A stretch of 64,000 nucleotides of DNA. Source: Saccharopolyspora soli (GTDB lineage Bacteria; Actinomycetota; Actinomycetes; Mycobacteriales; Pseudonocardiaceae). Positions 49,866-56,671 of this stretch are shown one piece after another. Position 1 is the stretch's first letter, and every line of letters starts with the position of its first letter. The translations under genes and the position numbers were made by a program. Location of the stretch: contig NZ_JALBWV010000035.1 of assembly GCF_022678645.1 (NCBI RefSeq), forward strand, positions 23,905 through 87,904, in the 5' to 3' direction. The notes beneath the pieces are model-generated. The model was not told the DNA's origin and did no database searches. It saw only the letters and a program-made list of their open reading frames with translations.

Positions 49866-50657
49866 GTGTCCGACATCACCTCCCGGCTGGTCGCCGACCC
49901 GGTCGGCGACCCCGCCACCGCCGCCGCGAACGCGCGCCGACTCACCGACCTCGACGAACTGATCACCCGCTGCACGGCGTGCCCGAGGCTGGTGGCGTGG
50001 CGGGAGGAGGTCGCGCGGGTCAAGCGCGCGGCGTTCCGCGACGAGGACTACTGGGGCCGCCCGGTGCCGGGCTTCGGCCCGGCCGACGCGGCGATCGCCA
50101 TCGTCGGGCTGGCCCCGGCCGCGCACGGCGGGAACCGGACCGGCCGGATGTTCACCGGTGATCGTTCCGGCGACGTGCTTTACCAAGCGCTCTACGACGT
50201 CGGCCTGGCGTCGCAACCCGACTCGCGCCACATCGGCGACGGTTTGACGTTGCACCGCACCAGAATCACCGCGCCGGTCCGCTGCGCTCCACCGGCGAAC
50301 AAACCGACGCCGATGGAACGCGACACCTGCCGCCCCTGGCTCGCCCGCGAACTCGGCATGCTCCGCCCGACGCTGCGAGTGGTGGTGGTGCTCGGCGCAT
50401 TCGGCTGGCAGGCCCTGATGCCGGTCCTAGCGGACACTGCCTGGCAGGTGCCAAAACCCCGCCCGAAGTTCGGCCACGAAGCCCACGCGGAACTCCCGGC
50501 AACTGACGGCGGAAGCGCCCTCCACCTCCTCGCCAGCTACCACGTCAGCCAGCAGAACACCTTCACGGGCAAGCTGACCCCAGAGATGCTGCGGGAAGTG
50601 CTGGAACGGGCGAAGGAGCTGGCGGGGGTTGCCCGAACACACACCTCTGGGCGATGA
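49866..50657 (+). CDS. Uracil-DNA glycosylase, family 5 (UdgB)
   Basis: 263 aa from GTG 49866; further in-frame upstream codons overlap the divergent gene and are unlikely. Family-5 features are CPRLVAWREEVARVKRAAFRDEDYWGRPVPGFGP (with CTACPRL Fe-S cysteines), GLAPAAHGGNRTGRMFTGDRSGD (motif A region), the Cys-containing APVRCAPPANKPTP, and ASYHVSQQNTFTGKLTPEML (motif B). It removes uracil and deaminated purines from DNA. Its last ~80 coding bases (50548-50627) are repeated at 52648 and 54484, and the protein C-terminus after LAG differs between copies. Confidence 0.9.
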   Translation: MSDITSRLVADPVGDPATAAANARRLTDLDELITRCTACPRLVAWREEVARVKRAAFRDEDYWGRPVPGFGPADAAIAIVGLAPAAHGGNRTGRMFTGDRSGDVLYQALYDVGLASQPDSRHIGDGLTLHRTRITAPVRCAPPANKPTPMERDTCRPWLARELGMLRPTLRVVVVLGAFGWQALMPVLADTAWQVPKPRPKFGHEAHAELPATDGGSALHLLASYHVSQQNTFTGKLTPEMLREVLERAKELAGVARTHTSGR

Positions 50658-50685
50658 AGCTTGCCGCCAGGTTGTTCCGCAAAAT

Positions 50686-50714
50686 ACCCTGTTCCGCATG
50701 ACGCGGAACAGGGT
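50686..50714. promoter_or_regulatory. Perfect 12-bp inverted repeat spanning the AbiEi-like start codon
   Basis: ACCCTGTTCCGC (50686-50697) and GCGGAACAGGGT (50703-50714) are exact complements; the 5-nt spacer ATGAC contains the start codon. An extra GTTCCGC occurs at 50674-50680. This fits autoregulation by the wHTH protein it precedes, as reported for AbiEi, or an mRNA hairpin hiding the start. Confidence 0.75.
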
Positions 50715-51801
50715 GCTTTCTGGAACGACTGAGTATGAGCTGATCGAGGAGTTAGAGCAGGCGATCACTCAGGCGCTTCCTCCAGCATGGGACCTGACCG
50801 CGGAACACCAGCCGAGGTACGGGGGCTACCGACTCGACGCGGTGTTTCGGATCGAGGCTCCGGACGGCAATCGCGCGACCGTGGTCGCCGAGGTCAAGAT
50901 GTCGGCCGAGCCGCGAACGGTGCTCTCGTCGGTTGAGCAAATGCGGCACATCGGGTCCACCGTCCCCGGGGATGCGATTGTTGTCGCGGCGCCGTTTATT
51001 TCCCCCTTGGCCCGTGGGCATCTTGCTGACGCAGGGTTCGGGTGGTTCGACCTGACAGGCAACATGCGGTTGGCTTTGGATCGGCCGAGTGTGCTCATCC
51101 AACGTTACGGGGTTGATCGCAACCCGTTCTCGACCCCGGCGGATCGTCGGCTGAAGTCGCTTCGTGGACCTGGGGCTGCTCGGGTTGTGCGCACCCTGCT
51201 GGAGATCGAGCTGCCTGTAGGAGTGCGGGACTTGGCGATGCAAGCTGAAGTTGGTGCTGCAACCAGTGCCCGAGTGGTGGATCTTCTCGATCGGGAAGGG
51301 CTGGTTGAACGCGGTGCCGGAAAGGTGATCTCCGAGGTGAGAAGACGTCCCCTCGTGCGCCGGTGGACAGATGATTACGGCCTCACCAGCTCGAACGAGG
51401 TTGAACGAGCAGTGGATCCGCGGGGTTTGGCCCATGCTCTTGACGAGCTGAGGACCAGTGAAGATCAATACATCGTCACCGGTTCCGCGGCCGCACGTGC
51501 CTACCTACCTGCCGATGTTCTGTCGGTCGCACCGTTGACCACTCTGATTCTTTATGCGGATCAGCCAAGGAAACTGGCGCGGAACATCGGTCTCAGAACA
51601 ACGGACCGCAGCGCGAATGTCTTACTGGTGCGGCCATTCGACGATGCGCTCGCAAAAGGAAGCCGGGTCGAGGACGGCATTAGGTATGCTGCGGCGCCAC
51701 AAGTGGTCGCGGATCTGTTGACCGGCCCGGGCCGTTCGACTGAGGAAGCCGAACAGTTGATGAATCTCATGGCGGAAAAAGACCCGAGGTGGACCGAGTG
51801 A
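50698..51801 (+). CDS. AbiEi-like winged-helix antitoxin with nuclease-like N-terminus
   Basis: 367 aa from ATG 50698 (longer in-frame start 50629 overlaps UDG). Residues ~40-65 (YRLDAVFRIE, then VVAEVKMS) resemble a PD-(D/E)XK core. A wHTH follows near 160-215 (VVRTLLEIELPVGVRDLAMQAEVGAATSARVVDLLDREGLV), and the C-terminal third (VTGSAAARAYLPADVL ... AAPQVVADLLTGPGRSTEEAEQLMNLM) resembles AbiEi antitoxins. The next gene, a nucleotidyltransferase, overlaps by 4 bp, the standard AbiEi-AbiEii order. First cargo of the UDG-end insertions. Nuclease activity is inference. Confidence 0.72.
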   Translation: MTRNRVLSGTTEYELIEELEQAITQALPPAWDLTAEHQPRYGGYRLDAVFRIEAPDGNRATVVAEVKMSAEPRTVLSSVEQMRHIGSTVPGDAIVVAAPFISPLARGHLADAGFGWFDLTGNMRLALDRPSVLIQRYGVDRNPFSTPADRRLKSLRGPGAARVVRTLLEIELPVGVRDLAMQAEVGAATSARVVDLLDREGLVERGAGKVISEVRRRPLVRRWTDDYGLTSSNEVERAVDPRGLAHALDELRTSEDQYIVTGSAAARAYLPADVLSVAPLTTLILYADQPRKLARNIGLRTTDRSANVLLVRPFDDALAKGSRVEDGIRYAAAPQVVADLLTGPGRSTEEAEQLMNLMAEKDPRWTE

Positions 51802-52619
51802 CCGAGCGAACGATCCCGTACGAGTACGTCGTCGCACGATCGGTGCTGCTCGACGCTTTGATCGCCCTGCACGCGCACCTCGACGCGATGGTGCTCGTTG
51901 GTGCCCAAGCCGTTTACTTGCACACCGGTGACGCAGACTTGGCGACAGCGCCGACGACGACCGACGCGGACGTGGCGCTTGCGCCGGATCGTCTTGCCGA
52001 CGAACCGCTGCTCGAAGTGGCTTTGCGCCGAGCCGGATTCGTCCGTGAGGCCCACCCCGGAACCTGGAGAGGGCAGGGTGCGGTCGCTATCGACCTCATG
52101 GTTCCGGAGGTGCTCAGCGGTCCGGGGAACAGGGGTGCCCGGCTGTCGGTGCACGGGAAGTGGGCGGCCCGGAGAGCACGGGGGCTTGAACCAGCCCTCA
52201 TCGACAACGAAACACGGGAGATTCAATCGTTCGCGCGCGGGGACGATCGTCGCGCGCATCTGCGGGTCGCCGGTCCGGCTGCTCTTCTTGTAGCGAAGAT
52301 CGTCAAGATCGAGGAACGGCGCGCCAAACCGCGACGTCTCAAGCCGAAAGATGGGCTGGACGTACTGCGCCTACTTCGCGTCATCGACATGGGAGAGGTC
52401 GCGCTGCGTCTGCAACTGCTTGCAGCCGATGAGATGGCAGGAGAAGTGACCCGGTCCGCGCTCGCCGCGCTACGTGAACATGGCACTCAAGCTGATGGCC
52501 CGGTAGCTACGCTTGCGGCCAGCGCCGTGTCCGGAACCGAAGACCCTGACATCACGATCGAGTCGACGGTGTTTCTCGTCGAAGAACTTCTGCAAGCCTG
52601 CGACGATCAGCGATGGTGA
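51798..52619 (+). CDS. AbiEii-like nucleotidyltransferase (putative type IV toxin)
   Basis: 273 aa from GTG 51798 (GTGA overlap with the upstream stop; GTG 51789 also possible). NTase core: MVLVGAQAVYLHTG, then TTDADVALAP with the paired acidic residues of the minimal NTase active site, and AIDLMVPEVL (third acidic). A helical C-terminus follows with KIVKIEERRAKPRRLKPKDGLDVLRLL. AbiEii toxins modify tRNA acceptor ends; by position and motif this is the toxin of the pair. Ends 28 bp before a UDG-end remnant. Confidence 0.75.
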   Translation: MTERTIPYEYVVARSVLLDALIALHAHLDAMVLVGAQAVYLHTGDADLATAPTTTDADVALAPDRLADEPLLEVALRRAGFVREAHPGTWRGQGAVAIDLMVPEVLSGPGNRGARLSVHGKWAARRARGLEPALIDNETREIQSFARGDDRRAHLRVAGPAALLVAKIVKIEERRAKPRRLKPKDGLDVLRLLRVIDMGEVALRLQLLAADEMAGEVTRSALAALREHGTQADGPVATLAASAVSGTEDPDITIESTVFLVEELLQACDDQRW

Positions 52620-52626
52620 GTGCTTT

Positions 52627-52762
52627 TCCGTGAATCCGTTCACTTCTGCCAGCAGAACACCTTCACGGGCAAGCTGACCCCAGAGATGCTGCGGGACGTG
52701 CTGGAGCGGGCGAAGGCGCTGGCGGGGCGAGGTGCTGAGCATGGGACCGGGAAGGAACGGTA
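52627..52762 (+). pseudogene. Displaced 3' end of UDG gene, copy 2
   Basis: 52648-52727 matches 50548-50627 of the intact UDG gene with three mismatches. In the UDG frame it reads RESVHFCQQNTFTGKLTPEMLRDVLERAKALAG and then a tail RGAEHGTGKER to a TAA at 52760-52762. The codons before CQQN are shared with copies 3 and 4 but not with the intact gene. It marks the right boundary of the AbiE cargo. Confidence 0.85.
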
Positions 52763-52773
52763 ACGTACCCTGA

Positions 52774-53602
52774 GTGATTGATCCGCTACCTACTGTCTCG
52801 TCGAAGCGGGAACTGCGCGTTGGCGTCTATGTGGACGCCTTCAACGTCTACTACGGCGCACGAGCAGCATGTGGACGCGGAACGGCAGGATGGAGATGGC
52901 TGGATCTTGCAGCCCTCGCGAAGGCTTTGATCATTCCGCGTGTCTGGCCGAATGCCCGTCTGGAGACGGTGGTCTATTGCACGGCGCCACGTGACCGTGA
53001 AGGTTGACACTTCGCTGCGCGATCAGCAGAACTACATCGGTGCGTTGCGCAGCTACATCCCGGAGCTCGTGGTCGTGAACGGGAAGTACGTCCCTCGCGT
53101 GAAAACCGGCGTGCTGATCGAGAGAGCTCAAAACGGGCGTCCGCAGCGCAGGGTGTCGGCCCCTCCCGATGGTCAGCTCCCAGGTTGGTTGCCAGCGGAG
53201 GCGGTTGAAGGGCCTAGCGGAAATCCGGAGCTGCTGGTTTCAGTGAGCACGTTCGAGGAGAAGGGCTCCGACGTCAATGTGGCCTCGCATCTGCTTATTG
53301 ATGTCCTGTCTGGGCGCGTGGACGCGGCTATGGTGTTCTCGAACGACAGTGATCTGCACTACCCATTGCAGCACGCACGGTTGCATGTGCCGGTCGCGAC
53401 GATCAACCCGAGTGTCAAGGCCACCGCAATGGATCTTCGAGGAAACCGCGACGATGGGGCCGGAGACCATTGGTGGCGGAGGTTGCGTCCCGAGGACTTC
53501 TTCAAGAACCAACTTCCGGACCCGGTCGGCCCGTATGCCAAACCGTTCGGTTGGCGACGCTCTCCCGCTGAGTTGACGCCGTCGGCCTTGACGGTATGGT
53601 GA
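52774..53602 (+). pseudogene. NYN-domain (LabA/DUF88-like) protein gene with a single-base frame disruption
   Basis: Two frames join to one ~275-aa NYN protein if one T at about 53006-53007 is removed. The first frame gives RVGVYVDAFNVYYGAR (catalytic Asp) and ETVVYCTAPRDREG; the second continues DTSLRDQQNYIGALRSYIP, EEKGSDVNVASHLLIDVLSGRVDAAMVFSNDSDLHYPL (acidic PIN-like site). NYN proteins are PIN-related ribonucleases, often linked to defence or RNA decay. GTG 52774 is the likely start. It could be a true pseudogene, programmed frameshift or sequencing indel. A terminator follows. Confidence 0.75.
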
Positions 53603-53649
53603 TCGCCATACCACCCGGTTCTCTCGGTTGCGAGGGGCCGGGTCTTTTT
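53593..53649 (+). terminator. Rho-independent terminator after the NYN gene, preceded by a dyad
   Basis: ACCCGG (53613-53618) pairs with CCGGGT (53638-53643), with an inner CTCTCG/CGAGGG pairing, followed by CTTTTT. Just before it, GGTATGG (53593-53599) and CCATACC (53606-53612) form a second dyad across the NYN stop codon. Confidence 0.75.
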
Positions 53650-53716
53650 CGTCTGGACTGATGGCGCCTTGAAACGGTGCCGGTGCCCGCGTGCCGAGCT
53701 CGGCCGACGCCCCGAA

Positions 53717-54364
53717 TCAATCCGTGATGGCCAGCAGCAAGCCATCGGACGATGGCTTCAGGGTGCATGCGGTCAGGTCGTGGATGACAGCATCTGCCGC
53801 AGACAGGTCCGAGACGTTGTGGGTAGTGGCCACCGCGAGCGTGGAAGCTCCCGCAGCCTGGCCGGCATGGATGCCCGCTGGCGCGTCCTCGATGACCAGG
53901 CACCGGGCGATGTCGTAACCGAGCGCGGCCGCAGCCTTGAGGTAGCCCTCCGGATCGGGCTTGCCGACGCTGACATCGTCCGCTGAAACCAACACTCGTG
54001 GAATGGGCAGACCGGCGGTCGCCAGGCGAGCTTGCATCAGGGAGCGAGATCCCGAGGTCACCGCAGCCCAGCGATCAGCGGGGAGAGCCTGAAGCAGCGT
54101 TTGCGTGGCGGGCAGGGCGATCACATCGTCAAGGTCTGTCAGCTCCAGTTGCTCCAACTCTGCCGTGGCTGCCGGGCACTGCTCGCTCGGTAGGAACAAC
54201 GCAACGGTGTCTTCGGTCCGCCGACCGTGGCACACGCGGAGGATTTCCTCAGCGTCTATTCCGTGTTTCGCAGCCCAGCGCTGCCAGGTTCGGACGACGG
54301 CGCCAGTGGAATCAACCAGGGTGCCGTCGATGTCGAACAGGACGGCCTCGGCTTGGAATCGCAT
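53717..54364 (-). CDS. HAD-superfamily phosphatase (sugar/polyol phosphatase-like)
   Basis: 215 aa from ATG 54364. HAD motif I VLFDIDGTLVDSTGAVV (nucleophile DxD), motif II AAVTSGSRSLMQARL (Ser), motif III KPDPEGYLKAAAALG (Lys) and motif IV CLVIEDAPAGIHAG (ED). A helical C1 cap lies between motif I and II. Similar to YfbT/2-deoxyglucose-6-phosphatase proteins; likely acts on a small phosphorylated sugar. It lies within the second UDG-end segment, opposite in strand to the NYN gene. Confidence 0.85.
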   Translation of the reverse strand: MRFQAEAVLFDIDGTLVDSTGAVVRTWQRWAAKHGIDAEEILRVCHGRRTEDTVALFLPSEQCPAATAELEQLELTDLDDVIALPATQTLLQALPADRWAAVTSGSRSLMQARLATAGLPIPRVLVSADDVSVGKPDPEGYLKAAAALGYDIARCLVIEDAPAGIHAGQAAGASTLAVATTHNVSDLSAADAVIHDLTACTLKPSSDGLLLAITD

Positions 54365-54462
54365 GGCCAACACGCTAGGTCACCAAGCTGATGCACGTGA
54401 TCGACGAACCCGATCGGAGCACGAGGTAGCACGCCTGTGTGTGCGAAGTCCTTGGTTAGATC

Positions 54463-54569
54463 TCCGTAAATCCGTTCACTTCTGCCAGCAGAACACCTTC
54501 ACGGGCAAGCTGACCCCGCAGATGCTCCGCGGAGTGCTGGAGCGGGCGAAGGCGCTGGCGGGGAATTAA
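54463..54569 (+). pseudogene. Displaced 3' end of UDG gene, copy 3
   Basis: 54484-54563 matches the UDG 3' end; in frame it reads RKSVHFCQQNTFTGKLTPQMLRGVLERAKALAGN and stops at TAA 54567-54569. The short natural-looking LAGN ending suggests it could be the ancestral UDG C-terminus, pushed 3.9 kb downstream. The VapC stop codon on the opposite strand overlaps it. Confidence 0.85.
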
Positions 54570-54988
54570 CGCGCGTGCCAGGGATTTACGAGTTCGATGC
54601 CCGTCTCTTCGAAATCCTTGGTGTTGCGAGTGGCCAGCGTTGCTTGGCGTGCACGGCAGATCGCTGCGATCTGAGCATCAGCGGCGCTGATGGGAAGTCC
54701 GAGCTTCTCGCGTTCGCCGACCACGACGGCGTACTGAGCGGCAGCAGGCGCGTCGAAGGGCTCGACCCGCCCGTGGAAATCGTCGTTGACCAGCGCGTGA
54801 ACCGCTGCGGTCAGCGACGATTTCCGGTGTCCGTCAGGCAGTCGTGTCACGCCGTACAGCAGTTCGGCGGCCGTGATCGCTGTCGTTGCGACCTCTGCCG
54901 CGGGGAGCGAGTCAAGCCACGCCAGTACGTCGGCGTCCGGCGCCTGGCGGGCGACCTCGGATAGGACGTTGGTGTCGAGAATGATCAC
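54566..54988 (-). CDS. PIN-domain toxin (VapC/FitB-like)
   Basis: 140 aa. PIN acidic residues: MIILDTNVLSE (Asp), TAITAAELLYGV (Glu) and ISAADAQIAAICRARQATLATRNTKDFEE (two Asp). Predicted Mg-dependent ribonuclease toxin. Its start overlaps the RHH antitoxin stop by 4 bp, and its stop overlaps the UDG copy 3 stop. Confidence 0.93.
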   Translation of the reverse strand: MIILDTNVLSEVARQAPDADVLAWLDSLPAAEVATTAITAAELLYGVTRLPDGHRKSSLTAAVHALVNDDFHGRVEPFDAPAAAQYAVVVGEREKLGLPISAADAQIAAICRARQATLATRNTKDFEETGIELVNPWHAR

Positions 54989-55230
54989 GAGTCAAAATCC
55001 GCCGCACGAGGAGGTTCGCTACGAGTGGGGAGTTCGAGTTCGGGCTCGCTGAGGTTCGCGAACCGGGCGTGGATGCGGCTGCCCAGACCACGGGTGGGCG
55101 GGGGTGGTGCCACAGCTGCTCGCAAGATCGCCCGGACCTCGGCTTCCATCGAGTGCCCGTGTTGCGCCGCCTGGACACGGAGTCGTGCGTGTGTCTCGTC
55201 GTCCAGACCGCGAATCGTCAAGGTCGACAT
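54985..55230 (-). CDS. Ribbon-helix-helix antitoxin (FitA/VapB-like)
   Basis: 81 aa from ATG 55230. RHH fold: STLTIRGLDDETHARLRVQAAQHGHSMEAEVRAILRAAV, the FitA (plasmid stability) pattern, followed by a disordered toxin-binding tail ending ADFDS. It neutralises the PIN toxin and represses the operon by binding its promoter. Confidence 0.93.
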   Translation of the reverse strand: MSTLTIRGLDDETHARLRVQAAQHGHSMEAEVRAILRAAVAPPPPTRGLGSRIHARFANLSEPELELPTRSEPPRAADFDS

Positions 55231-55420
55231 CGTGACCACCTCCTCCCAGTGCTGTCGTTGACTGCAATGCTAGCATCTGTGTTGGCCTGCGCGTAGCCCG
55301 CCGAAACCATGGCGATCTTCCGGGGATACTGGCCGTCAACGCACCCACCTGGTCTAGTCCGCGCCGGTGCCACCTTCCGCGATGGGCGACTCGTCGAACG
55401 GCACCGCAGGAGGCCGCTGC

Positions 55421-55879
55421 GTGACTACCGTCGGGCTGCGACCTGCGACACCAGCTGACAGCGGACTCTGCTATGAGTTGCACCGCGCCGCCATGCGTGG
55501 CTACGTCGAGGCGATCTGGGGCTGGGACGAGGCCGCGCAACGCGATTACCACCAACGCAGCTTCGACCCCACCTGCACCCGGATCATCACGATTGACGGC
55601 CGCGACGGCGGGGTGCTGATCGTGGACTACCGGCCAGCCGAGATCTACTTGGGACGCATCGAACTGCATCCCGATTACCAAGGCCGAGGCATCGGCGGCC
55701 ACCTCATCCAGCAACTCCTTCACGAAGCCGCCACCCGCCACCAACCCCTGATCCTCGACGTGCTGACCGTTAACCCGCGCGCCTACCAGCTGTACCGGCG
55801 CCTCGGCTTCCAGGAGGTCGGCCGATATGGGGAGAACAGCATCAAGATCAGAATGAGGGCCGAACCTGCCCGTCCGTGA
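55421..55879 (+). CDS. GNAT-family N-acetyltransferase
   Basis: 152 aa from GTG 55421, which has AGGAGG at 7 nt; the longer frame from 55367 has no RBS. GNAT motif A is YLGRIELHPDYQGRGIGGHLIQQLLHEA (acetyl-CoA pyrophosphate loop), motif B VLTVNPRAYQLYRRLGFQEVGR. N-terminal GLRPATPADSGLCYELH. Substrate unknown. The stop is followed by a membrane-protein remnant. Confidence 0.87.
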   Translation: MTTVGLRPATPADSGLCYELHRAAMRGYVEAIWGWDEAAQRDYHQRSFDPTCTRIITIDGRDGGVLIVDYRPAEIYLGRIELHPDYQGRGIGGHLIQQLLHEAATRHQPLILDVLTVNPRAYQLYRRLGFQEVGRYGENSIKIRMRAEPARP

Positions 55880-55919
55880 GTCGGCGCACGAGTCCAGCGA
55901 CCTTCGCCGTAGTCGAGCC

Positions 55920-56060
55920 CTAGCTGCGTTTGAGGCTTCGGGTGACTCCGGCAGCGACCGTGGTGGCGAGGATCCAGCCCGTCGCGACGAGCGAGTACGT
56001 CAGCCACTGGCCCCGACAGCAGGTCTCGGAGGCAAGCGGGATGGGAAGCCGTCGCGGTAG
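55920..56060 (-). pseudogene. Remnant of a membrane protein C-terminus
   Basis: Without a start codon, the minus strand reads QWLTYSLVATGWILATT then VAAGVTRSLKRS and a stop at 55920. This looks like the final transmembrane helix and basic tail of a lost protein, cut off near UDG copy 4. The 300-bp gap 55880-56181 holds only this and the copy 4 repeat. Confidence 0.4.
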
Positions 56061-56075
56061 AGACCGCCCCGCAGC

Positions 56076-56131
56076 TCCGTGAATCCGTTCACGTCAGCCA
56101 GCGGAACGTCCGCACCGGCCATGCTCTGCGG
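56076..56131 (+). pseudogene. Degenerate UDG 3'-end fragment, copy 4
   Basis: The junction TCCGTGAATCCGTTCAC is shared exactly with copy 2, then the UDG frame reads SVHVSQRNVRTG compared with SYHVSQQNTFTG in the intact gene. Similarity fades after about 55 bp. It marks the far edge of the disrupted region. Confidence 0.55.
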
Positions 56132-56181
56132 CGCAGACCACGTGCGTCCTTGCGCTGCGTGAACGCGATGCTTGCACGACG

Positions 56182-56655
56182 TCAATGCGATGACTGCTGC
56201 GCGATTCTGGCGGCGTGGCCGGGTACGTGTTGGGTGGCGCGCAAGTGGATCAGTTCGCTCCAGGGGAGTTGTTGGTCGGGGACCGGGTGGCCGTCACGGT
56301 CGACGATGCTCAGCCGCACCGGGGTGTCGGCGGCGTGCTCGGGGACGGCCTGGACCGTGGCGATGAGATCGGCCGCGTTGCGGCGTACGAGGTCGACGCG
56401 TTCCTGGGGAGACGTCGCGCCGATCAGCGCATCGATGGCCTTGGCGTTCATGGCTTCGCGATTGTCGACGACGGCGGGGACGCCGGTTAGAACGTCGCGT
56501 GCCGCAGCGGCGAGAATGCGGTCGCTGAGCGCGAGGTGGGCCGTCGTCCAGTCGATCAATGACCGAGCATCCTCGGACAATCGGGTCGAGTCGATGATCG
56601 CTTCGGCGTTGTGGATCAGGTCGCGGTAGGCGGCATCGAGGCTGCTGGTGTCCAT
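56182..56655 (-). CDS. DinB/MDMPI-like putative mycothiol-dependent enzyme
   Basis: 157 aa from ATG 56655. Four-helix DinB_2-like pattern with candidate metal His residues in WTTAHLALSDRI and LRATQHVPGHAARIA, an arrangement used by mycothiol-dependent maleylpyruvate isomerases and bacillithiol transferases. It is 16 bp downstream of the MFS gene on the same strand, so it may belong to the ArsR-controlled unit. Substrate unknown. Confidence 0.6.
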   Translation of the reverse strand: MDTSSLDAAYRDLIHNAEAIIDSTRLSEDARSLIDWTTAHLALSDRILAAAARDVLTGVPAVVDNREAMNAKAIDALIGATSPQERVDLVRRNAADLIATVQAVPEHAADTPVRLSIVDRDGHPVPDQQLPWSELIHLRATQHVPGHAARIAQQSSH

Positions 56656-56671
56656 CAGATCTCCAGGTGGT

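Noticed and set aside
54105..54569. 154-aa plus-strand ORF running through the HAD gene into UDG copy 3
   Set aside because: Its first two thirds are antisense to the HAD phosphatase; only the last ~35 codons are a UDG remnant.
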